A DNA stretch of 64,000 nt from an uncultured Geobacteraceae bacterium (GCA_903939115.1 CAJAFV010000079.1:119939-183938), one strand, 5' to 3'. Shown: positions 6,647 through 14,875, numbered from the stretch's first letter. The notes: generated by a model from the letters alone, not told the origin. A program made the numbers and translations.

Positions 6647-7948
6647 ATGCATCACAAACGAGGTCGTTCCAGAAACCAGCGTGCAGGCTGCAAAATGTGT
6701 AAGCCCTGGAAGATCTCTGGTGTATCACGCACCAGCGAAGGATTCGAGAAGCATTCTGATTACGTTGCAAGGATGGCAGCCGTGGAGGAAAGCGAAAACG
6801 CTCCCTCCACTATCACCATCATGAATAAGGAGATTGCAGTGACCAGTACCGAAAAGTTGAAATTATTGATTCCATTGGAGGAAATCGAACAGTCTGCCCT
6901 CACGCAGATTTACGACGTACTCTCACTTGATTGCCTGAAAAAACTGGTGATTATGCCGGATGTACATACCGGATATGATCTGGTGATCGGCGGAGTTGCG
7001 CTTCTTGACGACCATATTTCACCGTCATTTGTTGGCTACGATATTGGCTGTGGCATGGTGTATATCTCAACGGGCATCAGAACTGCAGATCTGCTTCCGG
7101 ACTCAAGAGCAAAAGTGGGTCTTTTTCAGAAGATCCAGAATTTAATCCCGTCAGGGTTTGCAAGCCGAAAGAGTAAAGATTTCGGCTTTCCAAAGTTTGT
7201 ATCTCCTTCTGGCAACAAGGATCTCATCACACGAGTCAACGACAAAGTAGAGAACCAGGCCGGGACTCTTGGTGGCGGCAACCATTTTATCGAGATAGGC
7301 GAAAACCGGAGTGGCGAAGTCTGCATCACCATTCACAGTGGGTCGCGTAATGTCGGCCATAGCATCGGCGGTTATTACATGAAACAAGGGCGGCTGTTCC
7401 CGCTAAGCTCTGATTTGGGCCGGGCATATCAGCACGATATGAATTTTGCCCTAAACTTCGCTCTCTATAATCGTGAGACGATGCTTCGGACGGTTTTGGC
7501 CTTGATGAATTTCGGTGAACAGGACATCACGCGGATTATGACTGGAATGATCAACGAAAATCACAATCACGCCGTTGTAACTACAGATGGTGTATTGCAC
7601 CGAAAAGGGGCAACTCCGGCAGATCTTGGCCAGATCGGCATCATCCCGGCGAACATGCGGGATGGCGTGTATATCACACGCGGTCTCGGTAATCAGGAAT
7701 ACCTGTCGTCCGCTTCTCATGGTTGCGGGCGGAGAATGGGGCGAAAGGAAGCAAAGCGCAGTCTCGATCTTGAAGCGTTCAAAGGTCAAATGACAGGGAT
7801 CGTCTCAACATCAGATAAGACCACCCTTGATGAGGCACCGGGTGCGTATAAGGACATAACCTCGGTCATCGCCTATCAGGAGGGCATAGTGATCGAAGTA
7901 ATAGATTTTGTGAAGCCCCTGATCAATATCAAGGCACAGGGGGAATAA
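6647..7948 (+). CDS. rtcB: RNA-splicing ligase RtcB with an N-terminal basic CxxC extension
   Basis: RtcB joins 2',3'-cyclic phosphate to 5'-OH RNA ends using GTP and Mn2+. From ATG 6647 the frame gives 433 residues. Residues 1-60 (HKRGRSRNQR, CKMCKPWK) look like a separate small zinc-binding protein. RtcB proper starts near residue 65 and holds PDVHTG (~105), GYDIGCGM (~130), GGGNHFIE (~209), HSGSRNVGH (~229) and the guanylylated-histidine region ASHGCGRRMGRKEA (~356). There is a second possible start, GTG 6839, spaced properly from AAGGAG, giving a 369-residue RtcB. Either a fusion or two overlapping products are possible. Context: a tRNA array upstream and an HNH nuclease downstream. Confidence 0.88.
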   Translation: MHHKRGRSRNQRAGCKMCKPWKISGVSRTSEGFEKHSDYVARMAAVEESENAPSTITIMNKEIAVTSTEKLKLLIPLEEIEQSALTQIYDVLSLDCLKKLVIMPDVHTGYDLVIGGVALLDDHISPSFVGYDIGCGMVYISTGIRTADLLPDSRAKVGLFQKIQNLIPSGFASRKSKDFGFPKFVSPSGNKDLITRVNDKVENQAGTLGGGNHFIEIGENRSGEVCITIHSGSRNVGHSIGGYYMKQGRLFPLSSDLGRAYQHDMNFALNFALYNRETMLRTVLALMNFGEQDITRIMTGMINENHNHAVVTTDGVLHRKGATPADLGQIGIIPANMRDGVYITRGLGNQEYLSSASHGCGRRMGRKEAKRSLDLEAFKGQMTGIVSTSDKTTLDEAPGAYKDITSVIAYQEGIVIEVIDFVKPLINIKAQGE

Positions 7949-7969
7949 TAACAGAAGGAGAAACAGGTC

Positions 7970-8488
7970 ATGACCAGCAGAACCGTATATGTGTTCGACA
8001 TCGGATTTCAGTACCTGGGAACAATTGATTGGCGCCGGGCGGCATGGCTCGTTGCCTCCAACCGGGCCGAATCCCTTGTTGATTCCGATATCCCATTGCG
8101 AGGTGACTTCCTTCTCCCCAAAGTTATCCGGCTCCTGAAAGCGATCCGTAGAATGTACCGCCACGGCGTTACATGGAACCGGAGAAACCTCTTCGTACGG
8201 GATGAATACAATTGCGTCTACTGCGGTAAGAATTTCCCCGTTTCGGAACTTACGGTTGACCATGTCCTGCCCAAGTCCAGAGGCGGAGTTAATTCATGGG
8301 AACAAACTGTCAGCGCCTGCAAGCCGTGCAACAACCGCAAGGACAACCGCACACCACACGAAGCTGGGATGTCGTTTCATCAGCACGGATTCCGTCCGCA
8401 TGCGCCGACCGTCATGGAATTCTTTCTTACGCTGCTCCGTCAGGAAGGTCTGGATGGTGTGGTGAAAGAGTTACTGGGTCTACCGTAA
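7970..8488 (+). CDS. HNH endonuclease
   Basis: It encodes 172 residues. The HNH core is complete: CVYCGKNFP (~83), LTVDHVLPKSRGG (~96) and CKPCNNRKDNRT (~117), with two CxxC pairs to bind structural zinc. Such proteins nick or cut DNA or RNA. The ribosome site AGAAGGAG sits 21 bases after the RtcB stop, so it is probably the last gene of the RtcB operon. Whether it acts on nucleic acid independently or together with RtcB is unknown. Confidence 0.85.
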   Translation: MTSRTVYVFDIGFQYLGTIDWRRAAWLVASNRAESLVDSDIPLRGDFLLPKVIRLLKAIRRMYRHGVTWNRRNLFVRDEYNCVYCGKNFPVSELTVDHVLPKSRGGVNSWEQTVSACKPCNNRKDNRTPHEAGMSFHQHGFRPHAPTVMEFFLTLLRQEGLDGVVKELLGLP

Positions 8489-8556
8489 TTGGGATTTCAA
8501 ATAATATTCACAGCACCATAAGCATATACATTCCGTTTGTTTAGTGGAGATAACGT

Positions 8557-8917
8557 ATGACAACCAAGAGCATCAACGTCGGCATTATGTCGCGTGAGGA
8601 ATTTAAGCAGCGGACTATTACTATTGCAAAGGGAGAGTATAAGCCCGAGAAAGACGAACCAAAGGTTTGGTTTGAATCTTTGCAGTCATTTGCTCAAGTC
8701 CTGAGTGATGACAATTGAATGTTGTTACGAGTAATCGAGGAAAAAAACCAGGTCTCTCAGAGAATTAGGGGACTTAACGGGTCGCAACAAAAGTAATTTG
8801 TCGAGAACCTTACATACTATGGCCGGTTACGGCATAATTGATCTCGTTAAACAGCACGCGAGAGAAGTTGTACCTATGGTTAAGGCAAACCGCTTTAATC
8901 TTGAGTTATGCGCATAA
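8557..8917 (+). pseudogene. Decayed HTH transcriptional regulator
   Basis: An intact first part (53 codons, MTTKSINVGIMSREEFKQRT start) ends at TGA 8716. Homology-like sequence continues in the same frame (MLLRVIEEKKPG), then shifts frame near 8747 and runs on as SLRELGDLTGRNKSNLSRTL to a stop at 8917. The later part is a winged-HTH (MarR-like) DNA-binding domain. Together they look like one regulator broken by a nonsense change and a one-base frameshift. Confidence 0.6.
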
Positions 8918-8939
8918 TCCACTTCGAATATTGCTAATG

Positions 8940-8971
8940 TAGCGGCGGCGTTATCCTAATGTCCGCCGCTA
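8940..8971 (+). repeat. Inverted repeat after the decayed regulator
   Basis: TAGCGGCGG and CCGCCGCTA are perfect 9-bp arms with a 14-base loop. No T-run follows on either side, so it could be a weak terminator or a binding site. Confidence 0.4.
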
Positions 8972-9048
8972 TATCACTATTTCCTGGGAAAGAAATCACT
9001 TCCTATCGATGTCGCTGTCACTAGTACCCTCGTTGGCGGCCACCCGCA

Positions 9049-9501
9049 CTAACCCTCCATGACCGAAACAGCCGCTTCATAATCATCAAGACGATAGATA
9101 CTTCTCCAAGACAACCCACATCGCTGACAAGAGCAATGCTGAGACATTACTCCCTTCACCGCCGACAGGTGACCCGTGCTGATATCCTTTGTTGCACACT
9201 TCGGACAACGCTCGCCTGATTGACGAATGAAAGTTTCCCGCGTTACGAATTCAGGTTTGTCAAGTCCCGCAACTTGTACAGCAGCGGCTCCGGCGGCACA
9301 TCCCTCTACTGCAGAGCTTGCTTCAGCAGCGGTAACTGCTTCGGCAAGGATCTGCGGAGGAGTGCTGTCGCGGTAGAGGATCTCTACGGTATAACCAGTC
9401 CCTGTCCGGGTTGCGCGGATGCCAAAAGTGGTATTTCGCAGTGGTCCCATGTTCAATTCAGTACACCGGGCCTTCAAAGATTTTTCAGTTACTTTTGCCA
9501 A
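9049..9501 (-). CDS. Zinc-ribbon hypothetical protein
   Basis: It encodes 150 residues from a TTG at 9501 that follows AAGGAG at good spacing. The C-terminal third has CPKC (~98) and CSCQRC (~122), a likely zinc ribbon. The N-terminal part is Ala-rich and lacks a known motif. I do not recognise the family. The start overlaps the tail of the resolvase fragment (9485-9601). Confidence 0.5.
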   Translation of the reverse strand: MAKVTEKSLKARCTELNMGPLRNTTFGIRATRTGTGYTVEILYRDSTPPQILAEAVTAAEASSAVEGCAAGAAAVQVAGLDKPEFVTRETFIRQSGERCPKCATKDISTGHLSAVKGVMSQHCSCQRCGLSWRSIYRLDDYEAAVSVMEG

Positions 9502-9601
9502 TGTCTTCTCCTTGTCTTAAAAATTTATAAAGCGTCTCTCGGGAACATTGATACTCGCGGGCAATTCTCGCCTTTGGGGTCCCTGCTGCTATTTTATCCA
9601 T
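9485..9601 (-). pseudogene. C-terminal tail of a serine resolvase/invertase
   Basis: A 38-codon frame (MDKIAAGTPKARIAREYQ, CSRETLYKFLRQ) matches the C-terminal HTH of serine recombinases. An in-frame stop lies six codons before its ATG and no catalytic domain is present upstream. It is a remnant of a lost resolvase, or a small HTH protein derived from one. Confidence 0.5.
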
Positions 9602-9954
9602 TTCTTCGGTTGTCTAATGGTTTGTCAGCGATGCCTTCCTATCCCTTACACTTTTGCAACCAAAACTCCTCCATCCTCCTTCTCTCAAAGAATAGACCTT
9701 TCAAATTCAACGACATCTCATAACAGAGAATACAATTTTCTGCCATCTGGGACTCGTAATTTTTCCAATTTACAAAAAAATATTCCGACTTTGAAAAATA
9801 TTTCTCGCATATCAATACATTGGTGAACCGTTCTTAAAATTCATAACTGACCTAAAATAAACGGTATTTACATTATCATTTTCTGAAAGCCTTTGTTTAT
9901 TCAATAGATCTGAGAGGTATCAAGATGGAAAAAGAATGGTCTTGATGTGTCAAT
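9602..9954. other. AT-rich spacer without a recognisable gene
   Basis: I see no supported coding sequence on either strand. It separates the resolvase remnant from the C-rich element and the replication genes. Confidence 0.5.
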
Positions 9955-9978
9955 CACCTTCCCCCCCCTTACAGATAT
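9955..9978 (+). promoter_or_regulatory. C-rich shared element, copy 1
   Basis: CACCTTCCCCCCCC followed by TTACAGATAT lies 37 bases before the AlpA-like gene. Near-identical copies lie at 14876-14897 and 16201-16223. TATAAT (9976-9981) overlaps its right end and could be a -10 hexamer. Confidence 0.5.
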
Positions 9979-10014
9979 AATATTTAGAAATAAAATTTTT
10001 AAGGGAGGACATGT

Positions 10015-10224
10015 ATGAGCACAGAAATGAAACTGAAACAGCAAACAATTTTTATCACGTTATCTCAAGTTGTTGAACTACTAACCCTGTCGGCAAGCAC
10101 TATCAGGCGGATTGAAGTGCGAGATAAGAGTTTTCCACGTCGAAGACAAATCTCAATGCGGCGTGTCGGGTGGCCACTTGATGAAATTAACGAATGGGCA
10201 GCAATGCGTCAAAGTGCCGAATAA
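10015..10224 (+). CDS. AlpA-family HTH regulator
   Basis: It encodes 69 residues behind AAGGGAGG. The LSQVVELLTLSASTIRRIE helix-turn-helix, then FPRRRQIS and the GWPLDEINEWAAMR ending, match the AlpA/excisionase-like family of small DNA-binding proteins. Such proteins regulate neighbouring genes or aid excision. The TrfA start lies 26 bases downstream, so it may control replication. The C-rich element sits in its leader. Confidence 0.8.
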   Translation: MSTEMKLKQQTIFITLSQVVELLTLSASTIRRIEVRDKSFPRRRQISMRRVGWPLDEINEWAAMRQSAE

Positions 10225-10249
10225 AATTTACCTCTCTGGTAAAGAGCTA

Positions 10250-11035
10250 ATGAGTGATTCTGTTTTTAACTATTTACCCGAGGGTATAAAGCTCCAACTG
10301 CCAGTATGGGCTGATTCATTAAGAGTTTTACCAAACGAAGTTGTGCGTTCTGCGCTTTTTAACGTCGGTAATAGAAACCAGCCAAGACGTAATCTCGAAA
10401 ATGAAAAAATAGCAACACTTGGCGATGGATGCATCACGTACACAGGTAAAGAATTACGGCAGGACGATGAGCTTGTTTGGCTTAATATCCTGAATGCAAT
10501 CAGAAAACATCACCTTGGTGAGTGTGTTGAGTTTTTGCCTTATTCATTTCTCCGAGAAATTGGTTGGCCGACAAATGGCGGTGGTGCTGAAAGATTGAGA
10601 AATTGTTTATTACGAATGTCGGTGACTGGTTTGACAGTATCTTCAAAACGCATCGGGATGGCAATTAATGTCTCTTTGATCAGAAAATTTCTTTGGCGTG
10701 ACGAATATACCGGTGAGCTCTACAAACATTGGAAAGTATGGCTTGAGCCAGAGATACTTTTATTGTTCGAGCCCAATTATCTTACTTATCTTGACTGGCA
10801 AATCAGAAAGAAACTTCCAACGGGCATTGCCACAAGGCTTTATGGCTACTGGTCTTCGCATCGCAAGCCATTTCCCGAAGGAATATTACGATTAATGGTC
10901 GTATGTGGAACCAAGATGCCAGTCAAACATTTTAAGGAGCAGCTTAAAGAAGCACTGGTTGTGATGGAAGCTGTTGGTTTCCTCTCCTATTGGGAAATTT
11001 CACCGAACGATGTCGTTAAGATTCACCGGAATTAG
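10250..11035 (+). CDS. trfA: TrfA-type plasmid replication initiator
   Basis: It encodes 261 residues from ATG 10250; the frame stays open back to 10112 but overlaps the AlpA gene. Blocks typical of TrfA appear in order: LPVWADSLRVLPNEVVRSALF (~18), ITYTGKELRQDD (~60), KHHLGECVEFLPYSFLREIG (~90), LEPEILLLFEPNYLTYLDWQ (~165), then the winged-helix region ATRLYGYWSSHRKPFP and a C-terminal KEALVVMEAVGFLSYWEI. TrfA binds iterons, opens the origin and recruits the host replicative helicase. Eight iterons follow immediately. Confidence 0.85.
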   Translation: MSDSVFNYLPEGIKLQLPVWADSLRVLPNEVVRSALFNVGNRNQPRRNLENEKIATLGDGCITYTGKELRQDDELVWLNILNAIRKHHLGECVEFLPYSFLREIGWPTNGGGAERLRNCLLRMSVTGLTVSSKRIGMAINVSLIRKFLWRDEYTGELYKHWKVWLEPEILLLFEPNYLTYLDWQIRKKLPTGIATRLYGYWSSHRKPFPEGILRLMVVCGTKMPVKHFKEQLKEALVVMEAVGFLSYWEISPNDVVKIHRN

Positions 11036-11412
11036 TTTTCGACGTATGACCGACTACCAAGTAAAACCAGATAGTTGCACATAATAAATGCTATATGCGG
11101 TTTGTTTCCGACTTATGACCGACCATAAGATGATCGCTGAAATCAGGGAAATGGATATTTTGGATTCAATAGATGAAAAGCTCAAAAAAAAATCGACTTA
11201 TGACCGGCTCTATTGCCCCGTTTTTCGACGTATGACCGACAGGAACACGACTTATGACCGACCGCCATCGACTTTAGACCGACTGAACATCGACTTATGA
11301 CCGGTAAAAAATCGACTTATGACCGGTAGGGGGTATCAAAATACATTTGTAATAATGGCACGTTTGAGAGTTGTCAACACCCCTATAACCTTTCTTTAAC
11401 CTTTTTATAACC
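11036..11412 (+). other. Iteron-type replication origin (oriV)
   Basis: Eight copies of CGACTTATGACCGAC or close variants start at 11040, 11109, 11194, 11226, 11248, 11269, 11291 and 11313. All lie in the same direction, and the last five are spaced 21-22 bases, two helical turns, so bound initiators would lie on one face. An AT-rich tract with repeated TAACCTTT / TATAACC (11389-11412) follows and is a likely melting region. I saw no clear DnaA box. Its position right after trfA matches iteron plasmids. Confidence 0.85.
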
Positions 11413-11452
11413 AAAACCAAGTGCGCGAGCGTAATGAAGGATCTTAGCAGAT

Positions 11453-11779
11453 ATGCTTTGTAAGGGCCGACCAAACAACGAAATTGTGAAGATTGTGTTC
11501 ACTTACCTGAAACGCAGTCAACGGCTCATCGAAGTTGATGAAGGCAGTTATAGGCTCATTCCGGGTATTCCAAATAACAATACAATCAACCAGGCATTTC
11601 AGGATGGCGCGATTAGAATTGAAGAAGACGGGGTAATCTCTCTTTGCGGGGAGTACATACATCCAATATGGGATAAGGTCAGAATCAGGAGGAAAGTTGA
11701 AGATTATTTGCGAAAGTCCGCTTCAACATCCGAAATCATTCAGATTGCAGATTATTTAGGAGTCAGCATCTCAAGCTAG
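11453..11779 (+). CDS. Hypothetical protein next to the origin
   Basis: It encodes 108 residues (MLCKGRPNNEIVKIVFTYL start). The ribosome site is weak: GAAGGA lies about 12 bases upstream. The C-terminal half (KVEDYLRKSASTSEIIQIAD, then YLGVSISS) looks helical and may be a winged-helix end. I do not recognise it. It is the first of five small unknown genes between origin and partition locus. Confidence 0.5.
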   Translation: MLCKGRPNNEIVKIVFTYLKRSQRLIEVDEGSYRLIPGIPNNNTINQAFQDGAIRIEEDGVISLCGEYIHPIWDKVRIRRKVEDYLRKSASTSEIIQIADYLGVSISS

Positions 11780-11850
11780 TTTTATTCCATTAAACACTGA
11801 ATACAATTTTATGGCACGGCCAGTCGCTTTCTAAAGCGGCAATAAGGCAA

Positions 11851-11890
11851 AGCCGGTCTTTGGGTTATTCCCCGGGGACCGGCTTTTTTT
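11851..11890 (+). terminator. Strong rho-independent terminator
   Basis: AGCCGGTC/GACCGGCT is a perfect 8-bp stem, extended by an inner GGG/CCC pairing and followed by TTTTTTT. It ends 17 bases before the next start codon, so the following gene needs its own promoter or is attenuated here. Confidence 0.8.
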
Positions 11891-11907
11891 ATTCAAAGGA
11901 GTTGAAA

Positions 11908-12507
11908 ATGGATTTTAAGGCGGCAATTGATTGGGTGACGGAGAACAAAGCAATTATTTTTAAAAAAGCTAATCGTTACTGCCACTTTGGTCCATACGAA
12001 CCTGTTGATTACTTGCAGATGGCATATGAAGCTTCTCTTGTTGCTTCTATCCGCTCTCAGGAAAAAGGTCTTGAATTCAGACCGGTATTTTGGTCTGTTT
12101 TTAAGACAATGGTACGAGACGTTACGCCTCACACCAAGCATAAAAATGGTTCAAATTCGATTCCCTCTGATTATTGCTCAAATATTGATGACGAAAATGT
12201 TTTCGTTGATTACTGCGTTGAGGATTCGGAACCAGGTGATCTGATCGGGTTGATGTTCCTGTCGGTGTGTGATTATTTGCCGCCGGTGGAGCGTGAGGTA
12301 TTGGCACTGTCCTTGGGGGTCACGGGAGAAGGTGTTCTGAATAAGCATGAGATTGCTAAAAAACGCCGCTGTTCGTTGGAGAACGTAAAGCAAACAATCC
12401 GCCGATCAATGGCTAGAATTGAGTTGTTGATCAACGAGGGAGTAATTAAACCGGTTAATGTTCTGAAAGATACTAACGCCCCATTCATCTCGAAATTCTC
12501 GATATGA
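11908..12507 (+). CDS. Sigma-70-like regulator
   Basis: It encodes 199 residues; ATG 11908 has AAAGGAGTTGAAA before it. Residues ~30-75 (VDYLQMAYEASLVASIRS) resemble sigma region 2. Residues ~130-175 (LPPVEREVLALSLG, LNKHEIAKKRRCSLENVKQT, IRRSMARIELL) resemble region 4 with its HTH. The aromatic -10 residues are not obvious, so it may be a divergent sigma factor or an HTH regulator built on that fold. It sits behind a strong terminator and could direct expression of element genes. Confidence 0.55.
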   Translation: MDFKAAIDWVTENKAIIFKKANRYCHFGPYEPVDYLQMAYEASLVASIRSQEKGLEFRPVFWSVFKTMVRDVTPHTKHKNGSNSIPSDYCSNIDDENVFVDYCVEDSEPGDLIGLMFLSVCDYLPPVEREVLALSLGVTGEGVLNKHEIAKKRRCSLENVKQTIRRSMARIELLINEGVIKPVNVLKDTNAPFISKFSI

Positions 12508-12559
12508 GCGTATAGGGGAGTTTCGTAAATAAATTTATCATTTAGAGGGAGAGGTTGCG

Positions 12560-13006
12560 ATGGATACGACAGACAATTTCGAATTTTCGGAAAAGATTAC
12601 CAGGAAGTTGGTGAGGGACGGACTTATTTCACGTCGAATAACTGATGACGATCTCTATTTCATGGGACTGCTGAAGAGGGTTTGGACAGATGAGTGGTAT
12701 GTGGCTCAAATGTGCAAAAGGTTTCGCCCGGAGAAACGAGCCGTGATGCTGGCTTTTCCGGATTTCAACAAGATCCAGCGATATATTCTTAAATCATATC
12801 TGAAACTCGCTCCTGGAGTGAAGCTGCGTGTACCGGTCGTAGTCGACAGAATCCATACATATCTTGGAGTAACAAATTACGACAAAGCCGATATAATTCG
12901 GATCCGCCAGATTGCCTATAACATTCGCAGAAACTCTCACAAAAATGTGAAGACAGATCAAATGATCGCACTGGCTCTGTTGGAAAAAATATCCATTTTT
13001 ACATAA
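12560..13006 (+). CDS. Hypothetical protein
   Basis: It encodes 148 residues behind AGAGGGAGAGG. The protein is basic and predicted to be mainly helical, with no cysteine pairs beyond one Cys, no signal peptide and no membrane segment. I do not recognise it. It follows the sigma-like gene by 52 bases in the same direction. Confidence 0.55.
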   Translation: MDTTDNFEFSEKITRKLVRDGLISRRITDDDLYFMGLLKRVWTDEWYVAQMCKRFRPEKRAVMLAFPDFNKIQRYILKSYLKLAPGVKLRVPVVVDRIHTYLGVTNYDKADIIRIRQIAYNIRRNSHKNVKTDQMIALALLEKISIFT

Positions 13007-13096
13007 AAACGTCTGTCAAATTAGTCAAGTAATATAAGGATAAAAAAAGTAACCACCTTATATGTGTGTACTTAAAAATTTATTCAGGAGACCACA

Positions 13097-13690
13097 ATGG
13101 CAAAATTATCAGAGTTAGAGGAAATATTGAATCGCCGGATTATTGATGCATATTTGGCTGGGCTGAGCGTACTTGAAATTACCTTCGTCATAAATCGTAA
13201 TAGTGCAGAGTACGTTCACAACCTTCTGCGTACTCGCGGCTATATAGACCCCTTCCCTTCCAATACACGCAGGCTATACGAGGCTGATCGCGTTTTGATT
13301 TCGGCATTGAAAGGCAAAGGCTATTCCTTTGCTAAATGGTCAATAGGATGGGGCTTGGTCGCTTCTGACGCAGAGCTCGAATTATCAGAAAAAAAAGATG
13401 GCAAGGTCAAAAGTGCAATAAGGCGTGATTTTCCGAAGGTCTTTGAAAATTTATACGCTGAAAAAATGCAACCAACATTGCTCGGTCAAGGGAAGAATAA
13501 AATTGAAAAACATTCAGTCCAGATTATCTGGGTTGCTGAGCAAAAGGAGTACGTCTGCTCGTTGTTTGATGACCCGAATGTTAGTGCGACAGGATGCGAT
13601 ATTGTTGAGGCAGCCATTCATTTTGAGGACGTCTATCGAGCCACCAATAGGATCAAATGCCTGGATACAGCGATAGGACTCTTCATTTGA
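13097..13690 (+). CDS. Hypothetical HTH protein A
   Basis: It encodes 197 residues behind CAGGAGACC. Residues ~10-47 (IIDAYLAGLSVLEITFVINR, then NSAEYVHNLLRTRGY) read as a helix-turn-helix. A second helical block (LKGKGYSFAKWSIGWGL, ~70) follows. The neighbouring gene at 13768 has the same arrangement, which suggests a diverged duplicate. The C-terminal domain (~130-197) is unknown. A regulatory role is inferred only from the HTH. Confidence 0.55.
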   Translation: MAKLSELEEILNRRIIDAYLAGLSVLEITFVINRNSAEYVHNLLRTRGYIDPFPSNTRRLYEADRVLISALKGKGYSFAKWSIGWGLVASDAELELSEKKDGKVKSAIRRDFPKVFENLYAEKMQPTLLGQGKNKIEKHSVQIIWVAEQKEYVCSLFDDPNVSATGCDIVEAAIHFEDVYRATNRIKCLDTAIGLFI

Positions 13691-13767
13691 AATGGTGTAT
13701 GGAGTTTTGAATGAGCCCCGCTTGATGGGCTTAAAATAGGTCGGGTGAGTTATTTGTTGGAGGTAAT

Positions 13768-14619
13768 ATGACCGGTGAAAAGAGCCAAGTTATAGAAATG
13801 CATCAACAAGGGCACTCTCTTGGTGAAACTGTGGAAGCCGTTGATAGACACCCTGGTGTTATCCTTAACTATCTTTTACGAGCTAGAAAGATATCTCAAC
13901 CAGTTTCATACGAGGAAGCCAGGAAAGTGATGCCGGGTTTCCAAAAGCGCTTCAATCAAAAGAGTGCCCGGTTCGCTGATCATCGTGGGGCAGGCTTTAC
14001 TCTGGGACAATGGGCGGCCTTCTATGGTTATCCGATAACTGATGTGTTCAAAGCGGTCGAAGAAGATATTGCCTGCCCAATAATGGACCGCCTTGACAGC
14101 GATGTCCAAGCCATTTGCGCCCGCGAGAAGCAAAAAACAGTTGAACAGTCTGACTATAAAACTTCTCCAAATTATTTATGCGTGATGCATAAATCATGGA
14201 ATCTTCTCTACTCAAAAACAGATTTTCCCCTATGCCCGATATTTGAGGGCAAAAGAAGTCTTTGCAGTATCAGGTTTCATTTAGTTGGGCCAACCGGTAA
14301 TGAAGTCTTTTCAATAGCGGTACTGAGGCTTTTTACGGGCCTTACGGGGGTAATGGTCGATTCATGCACAATGGTAAACAATTCGAAGCTTCATTTTCCT
14401 CCATCACGTTATGGTGGGGGCAACGATGGTGTAATTATGTCGGTCAGTATAAAAGCTGTGATCAATATTAGTGCCATTGATTCTTTTGTTAAGGCTTGGG
14501 CGAATAAATATTGTTTTGTGTTACAAAAATTCGAGTATTTGTCAGAGGAAATAACGATACAAAGCAGATTAAATCTTCAACAAATTGTGGACGAATCTCT
14601 GGAAGATGGAGAAAACTGA
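13768..14619 (+). CDS. Hypothetical HTH protein B
   Basis: It encodes 283 residues behind TTGGAGG. The N-terminal VIEMHQQGHSLGETVEAVDR HTH is followed by RAGFTLGQWAAFYGYP-like sequence (GAGFTLGQWAAFYGYP, ~72), parallel to protein A. The C-terminal half contains CVMHKSWNLLYS and several Cys, with no assigned fold. It ends 325 bases before the partition gene. Confidence 0.55.
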   Translation: MTGEKSQVIEMHQQGHSLGETVEAVDRHPGVILNYLLRARKISQPVSYEEARKVMPGFQKRFNQKSARFADHRGAGFTLGQWAAFYGYPITDVFKAVEEDIACPIMDRLDSDVQAICAREKQKTVEQSDYKTSPNYLCVMHKSWNLLYSKTDFPLCPIFEGKRSLCSIRFHLVGPTGNEVFSIAVLRLFTGLTGVMVDSCTMVNNSKLHFPPSRYGGGNDGVIMSVSIKAVINISAIDSFVKAWANKYCFVLQKFEYLSEEITIQSRLNLQQIVDESLEDGEN

Positions 14620-14875
14620 ATCGCTTCTGAGGTGGCCGCAACATTGCCTGCCTTAATCCAGGTCGGGTGTCCGTGACATGATGGAGTATTGAAAAACGCA
14701 GGAATATTTTCAATACCATTGAGTTGAAAAAATTCCAGACTTTTTTCAACATATTTATCGTGAAAAACGTCAACCATCACATGTTGATAAATAGCTGATT
14801 CATTTGCACTTTCAACATTTTAGCCGACATCATTTTGTCAGCAGAAAAACTCTATCAATCTGAATGCTGCAAATC
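14620..14875 (+). other. Candidate partition site (parC) upstream of parM
   Basis: No gene is seen in this AT-rich stretch. It has short inverted repeats: TTTTCAA/TTGAAAA (~14709-14732) and TCAACAT/ATGTTGA (~14747-14786). GAAAAACG occurs twice. Type II partition loci usually place the ParR-binding centromere upstream of parM, as here, but clear tandem 11-mers are missing. Confidence 0.35.

Noticed and set aside
6642..6824. Alternative frame MECITNEV as a gene
   Set aside because: It overlaps the RtcB N-terminal segment in another frame and has no recognisable features.
8940..8971. Perfect inverted repeat as a strong terminator
   Set aside because: No T-run on either strand; kept only as an inverted repeat.
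10112..10249. Longer N-terminus of TrfA starting at 10112
   Set aside because: It would overlap the AlpA-like gene almost entirely in another frame, and TrfA similarity starts only after 10250.
11088..11300. ORF across the iterons
   Set aside because: It is built from the iteron repeats themselves; no ribosome site or homology.
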